From: Actinomycetota bacterium
Lineage (GTDB): Bacteria > Actinomycetota > CADDZG01 > JAHWKV01
Direction of reading: 5' to 3'
Assembly (NCBI GenBank): GCA_019347725.1
Contig: JAHWKV010000018.1
Coordinates: forward strand, 1-9,815
Length of the DNA stretch: 9,815 bases
The notes beneath the pieces were generated by a model. It saw nothing but the letters and a program-made list of their open reading frames with translations. It was not told the origin of the DNA and did no database searches. The position numbers and the translations under genes are program-made. How positions within the stretch are numbered: the stretch's first letter is position 1; every line of letters begins with the position of its first letter. Positions 7,640 to 9,815 of the stretch are shown here, one piece after another.

Positions 7640-7669
7640 TTGTTTTATTAGGCTGTACTTACATAGAAT
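7640..7669 (+). promoter_or_regulatory. Promoter P1 of the FEA1-like gene
   Basis: TTGTTT (7640-7645), an 18-nt spacer and TAGAAT (7664-7669) resemble a housekeeping sigma promoter, with only one mismatch to TATAAT. Transcription would start near 7676, about 55 nt before the chosen start codon. The local sequence is markedly AT-rich compared with the rest of the window. Confidence 0.55.
7648..7666 (+). promoter_or_regulatory. Candidate DtxR/IdeR-type iron box 1
   Basis: TTAGGCTGTACTTACATAG matches the 19-bp iron-box consensus TTAGGTTAGGCTAACCTAA at 12 positions by hand count. The left half is better than the right. It overlaps the spacer and -10 of P1, so bound repressor would block transcription. 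Below the match level of the best proven sites; supported mainly by position, by box 2, and by the iron-linked gene it precedes. Confidence 0.4.
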
Positions 7670-7670
7670 C

Positions 7671-7699
7671 TTGTGCCAGCTGTTCCGTCACTTTAGGTT
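7671..7699 (+). promoter_or_regulatory. Alternative promoter P2 of the FEA1-like gene
   Basis: TTGTGC (7671-7676), a 17-nt spacer and TAGGTT (7694-7699) fit the TTGnnn / TAnnnT pattern. It would give a leader of about 25 nt. P1 has the better -10. Confidence 0.35.
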
Positions 7700-7711
7700 A
7701 TACAAATTCAT
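7693..7711 (+). promoter_or_regulatory. Candidate DtxR/IdeR-type iron box 2
   Basis: TTAGGTTATACAAATTCAT contains the complete left half TTAGGTTA of the iron-box consensus and matches 12 of 19 positions overall. It starts 45 bp after box 1, in the same orientation, and covers the -10 of P2. The -10 of P2 and the box share bases, so these two calls are not independent. Confidence 0.4.
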
Positions 7712-7730
7712 GAACGAAAGGTTCTCGATT

Positions 7731-8843
7731 ATGTCCAAACGCCCCCTGCTTCGTGTCGTTGCGCTGTTGCTGACCGCAATGATGGGTCTTGTTGCGTGCA
7801 ACGCAGAAACCGCCCCTGAGGGCGACACGGGCACCGCAACCGGTACGGGCACAGGCACCGGCACGGCGACGGGCAGCGCCGACGGGTCGGCCACCGACGC
7901 CGATGGCGGCTACCAGTACGCATCCAACGTCGATGCTCACCGGCTGGTAGTGGAGGACGTATGCGAGATCAACGAGCTCTTGGACGCCGACGAAATCGAC
8001 TTCACCGCCATCGCCGAGATGTACGAGGACGGCAAGAACTCGGTTAACTCCGACGGGTCGGTGCGCTCCATCGGTGGGTTTGCGTCAAGTGAGGACCGCA
8101 ACCACGGACTCGATGGCTACTACGAAGAGCCCACTCCGCTAGATGGATTTGTACGGGCTGCGCTCGAAGGCACCGGGCCGTTCGAAGGCGAATCCGCCGC
8201 AGTGCGGCGTCAGGGCGTCCAAAAGGGTATACAGAATCAGGTCATGGTGGCGTGGATGGTACATGAGCTGAACTCGGCGCTGGACAAGGCGGCCGACGGA
8301 GATTTCGACCCGGCCGAGGGGGCGCCGCACAACTGGGATGAGGCGTGGGCGTTTTACTTCGGCGCCGACCGCGACTGCGCCCCGTATGTGACCGGTGAGA
8401 AGCGGGCGGATGATTTCGGGACCAACAACGCCGAGCAGACCGCTTTGGCCAATGCGGCGATCCTGGAAGCGATGAACGACGGGCGTGACGACCTGTTCCA
8501 AGAGGATGCCGACGGCGCACAGGCGGCTGCGGACGAGATCCTGCGGAACCTGGCGATCATCTACTCGCAGGCGACGGTGAAGTATGCAGACGTGGCTGCA
8601 GAGGATGTCGAAGAGGGGGATGAGGAAGCAGCTCGGGTGCATCAGGCCGAGGGCTACGCCTTCTTCCGGGTAATTGAGAACCTGCTGGCCGACGCCGGCG
8701 CCGATGTAGAAGCGGTCAACGCAATCCTCCACCTGAGCAACGAGCCGGCCGCTGCCGGCGGTGGCGATGAAGTGCGGGCCGCGCTAGCGGCGTCGTGGGA
8801 GGAGCTGGACATCTCGGAGGAGGACATCGGCACCTTGCAGTAG
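7731..8843 (+). CDS. FEA1-related lipoprotein (low-iron-inducible family)
   Basis: This is a 370-residue surface lipoprotein related to algal FEA1 (Fe-assimilating protein), a family of periplasmic proteins induced by iron shortage. I chose ATG 7731, because the signal peptide (residues 4-22) and lipobox LVAC (Cys23) follow at normal distance and AAAGG lies 9 nt upstream; the frame is open further up to 7671. After the lipobox comes a Thr/Gly linker (~31-60). The folded part has the recognisable blocks YEDGKNSVNSDGSVRSIGGF (99-118), QGVQKGIQNQVMVAWMVHEL (161-180), GAPHNWDEAWAFYFG (197-211), EGYAFFRVIE (307-316) and a final DIGTL (365-369). The repeated His/Glu/Asp-rich helices suit metal binding, but the ligands are not known to me. 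It is strongly acidic. It sits alone between its own promoter region with candidate iron boxes and a terminator, so it is probably monocistronic. Family identification is from recalled motif patterns. Confidence 0.75.
   Translation: MSKRPLLRVVALLLTAMMGLVACNAETAPEGDTGTATGTGTGTGTATGSADGSATDADGGYQYASNVDAHRLVVEDVCEINELLDADEIDFTAIAEMYEDGKNSVNSDGSVRSIGGFASSEDRNHGLDGYYEEPTPLDGFVRAALEGTGPFEGESAAVRRQGVQKGIQNQVMVAWMVHELNSALDKAADGDFDPAEGAPHNWDEAWAFYFGADRDCAPYVTGEKRADDFGTNNAEQTALANAAILEAMNDGRDDLFQEDADGAQAAADEILRNLAIIYSQATVKYADVAAEDVEEGDEEAARVHQAEGYAFFRVIENLLADAGADVEAVNAILHLSNEPAAAGGGDEVRAALAASWEELDISEEDIGTLQ
7821..7910 (+). repeat. Low-complexity Thr/Gly linker coding repeat
   Basis: Codons for residues 31-60 of the FEA1-like lipoprotein are repeats of ACC/ACG/ACA and GGC/GGT, giving an alternating Thr-Gly chain followed by Ser/Ala/Asp. 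It is a flexible spacer between the lipid anchor and the folded domain, and its unit number may vary among strains. Confidence 0.7.
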
Positions 8844-8847
8844 CTTG

Positions 8848-8877
8848 CACACGGCTGCCCGCCGCTGTGTTGATTTT
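8848..8877 (+). terminator. Probable intrinsic terminator of the FEA1-like gene
   Basis: CACACGG (8848-8854) pairs with CCG-c-TGTG (8862-8869, one bulged C) around a 7-nt loop, directly followed by TTGATTTT. It begins 4 nt after the stop codon. The T-run is interrupted, so efficiency is uncertain. Confidence 0.45.
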
Positions 8878-9072
8878 GGTGCTTTACATCATGAGCACCG
8901 TCGCGGACACTGGAGAGAGTTGGCGAATAAGTCGATTTTGATGACTGCCAGCTCAAGGTGACTGGTCGCCGTGCGAAGCTACGGCTCGCGCGACATAACC
9001 GGCTCCGTAATCTCCAATCTCCGATCCTGAAAACTAGGATTATCCGCGTGCTATTGAGAAGGAGTTTGTCCT
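8878..9072 (+). other. Intergenic region upstream of the YceI-family gene
   Basis: No convincing gene is present. CCGT...ACGG and GTCG...CGAC arms (about 8966-8992) can form an imperfect hairpin with a 6-nt bulge. ATCCT (9024-9028) and AGGAT (9036-9040) can form a 5-bp stem around GAAAACT; its right arm includes a -10-like TAGGAT (9035-9040) without a good -35. The ribosome site AAGGAG (9059-9064) lies 8 nt before the ATG at 9073. Confidence 0.4.
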
Positions 9073-9759
9073 ATGACGACAGATTCGTATGAGCGGTTTT
9101 CCAACCGCCTCCTACCCCTGGACCAACCCAACCGCTGGGTAACGCTGGACCGGCGCTGGGCGCGGCAACTGGGCGTGCATCGAGATCGAGGTGTGTACAG
9201 AATTCGTCATCGAGATCTTCTTCAACGCCTGGCCAGCAACACCGAGCCGCTACGGCGGCTGGAACCGCTTTCGATTGCTCGCCACTGGACCATTGATCCC
9301 GCGCACACCAGTGTCGGATTCGTGGCGCCGCACCTGATGGTCGCCAAGGTTAGGGGCGGTTTCAAGCAGGTCTCGGGCAGCGTCTTTGTAGGACGTTCAC
9401 CCTTGGGAGCGCAGGTGGACGTGACCGTGGAGACGGCGAGCATCGATACCGGCGAGCCGTTGCGCGACGCACATCTGAGGTCGGACGATTTCTTGGACGC
9501 CGACAACCACCCGCACATGCATTTTCGGAGCACGGGTCTCGAACTGTGCGGTCCGCGCAACTGCCGCCTGTGCGGCGATCTGACCATCCGGGGCGTAACC
9601 CGCCCGGTGAGCCTGGACCTGGACTATCTGGGTACGGTTACCGATCCGGACGGCCAGCCGAGGATGGCCTTTGAGGCGCGGTCGCGAATCGATCGGGAAG
9701 ACTTCGGTCTGGTTTGGAACCGGGCCCTGGAGGCCGGAGGCGTTCTGGTGGGCCGGTAG
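9073..9759 (+). CDS. YceI-family (polyisoprenoid-binding-like) protein, probably C-terminally shortened
   Basis: YceI proteins are lipocalin-like beta barrels that bind polyisoprenoid lipids. The domain begins at residue ~71 with HWTIDPAHTSVGFVAPHLMV, continues with VRGGFKQVSGSV, then SDDFLDADNHPHMHFRST and GDLTIRGVTRPVSLDL, and ends RALEAGGVLVGR. The start ATG has AAGGAG 8 nt upstream. No signal peptide is present, unlike Escherichia coli YceI. Two features are odd. Residues ~21-55, including WVTLDRRWARQLGVHR and YRIRHRDLLQRLAS, resemble the two ends of an excisionase/AlpA-type helix-turn-helix with its middle missing. And the stop TAG is followed in frame by 14 codons reading IELQIEAQALPSVA, which looks like the usual last strand of the fold. 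A Cys cluster CX4CX2C (159, 164, 167) sits in the hairpin before GDLTIRG. Confidence 0.85.
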   Translation: MTTDSYERFSNRLLPLDQPNRWVTLDRRWARQLGVHRDRGVYRIRHRDLLQRLASNTEPLRRLEPLSIARHWTIDPAHTSVGFVAPHLMVAKVRGGFKQVSGSVFVGRSPLGAQVDVTVETASIDTGEPLRDAHLRSDDFLDADNHPHMHFRSTGLELCGPRNCRLCGDLTIRGVTRPVSLDLDYLGTVTDPDGQPRMAFEARSRIDREDFGLVWNRALEAGGVLVGR

Positions 9760-9804
9760 ATTGAGCTTCAGATTGAGGCACAAGCTCTGCCGTCGGTGGC
9801 CTAG
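9760..9804 (+). other. In-frame 3' extension after the TAG of the YceI-family gene
   Basis: Fourteen sense codons, IELQIEAQALPSVA, follow the TAG at 9757-9759 in the same frame and end at TAG 9802-9804. The pattern of alternating hydrophobic and charged residues fits the terminal strand usually read as VxIELxVEA in YceI proteins. It is either a fossil of the longer gene, a readthrough tail, or the sign of a sequencing error. Confidence 0.5.
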
Positions 9805-9815
9805 GCGCCAGCAGG

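Noticed and set aside
7671..7730. Longer start for the FEA1-like gene, 20 codons upstream
   Set aside because: It would put extra residues before the signal peptide and run through the P2 promoter; ATG 7731 has a suitable ribosome site.
8139..8732. Antisense frame opposite the FEA1-like gene
   Set aside because: No start signal or domain; overlaps the conserved FEA1 blocks on the sense strand.
8891..8941. Sixteen-codon ORF after the FEA1-like gene
   Set aside because: No ribosome site, no similarity, and it lies just downstream of the probable terminator.

Overview
The window is high-GC bacterial DNA with GTG starts, clear Shine-Dalgarno sites, lipobox-type lipoproteins and several stop/start overlaps. 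Together with the gene families present, this points to an actinomycete-type (Actinomycetota) chromosome. Proteins such as the FEA1-like lipoprotein and the penicillin-binding protein (PBP) N-terminus are rich in Asp/Glu, which would fit a marine or saline lineage, but that is only inference. No rRNA, tRNA, CRISPR array or insertion sequence was seen.

Layout. (1) 1-1358 (+): the 3' part of an acetyl-CoA synthetase gene, cut by the window edge. Its first ~58 visible residues do not look like acetyl-CoA synthetase, so it may be a chimera. (2) 1363-1899 (-): a small lipoprotein, convergent with acs at a 4-nt gap and preceded by an overlapping 7-codon leader ORF. (3) 2117-7395 (+): an ATP-grasp ligase-like protein, then a CocE/NonD (peptidase S15-type) hydrolase, then a class B PBP whose start codon overlaps the hydrolase stop. 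(4) 7396-7730: a dead remnant of a SAM methyltransferase gene (internal TGA and missing 3' end), followed by a regulatory region with two promoter-like elements, each overlapped by an imperfect DtxR/IdeR-type iron box. (5) 7731-8843 (+): a FEA1-related lipoprotein, a family linked to iron assimilation, with a probable terminator behind it. (6) 9073-9759 (+): a YceI-family protein with an unusual N-terminal extension and an in-frame TAG that removes what looks like the last strand of the fold.

How the parts may work together. The ligase, hydrolase and PBP could form one transcription unit that makes, cleaves or incorporates an amide-linked compound near the cell wall; the sequence shows only the gene order and the coupling. 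The FEA1-like gene with its candidate iron boxes reads as a self-contained iron-responsive surface protein. The two in-frame stops and the odd acs N-terminus suggest local gene decay or recombination, or sequencing/assembly error, and all three deserve checking against reads and relatives.
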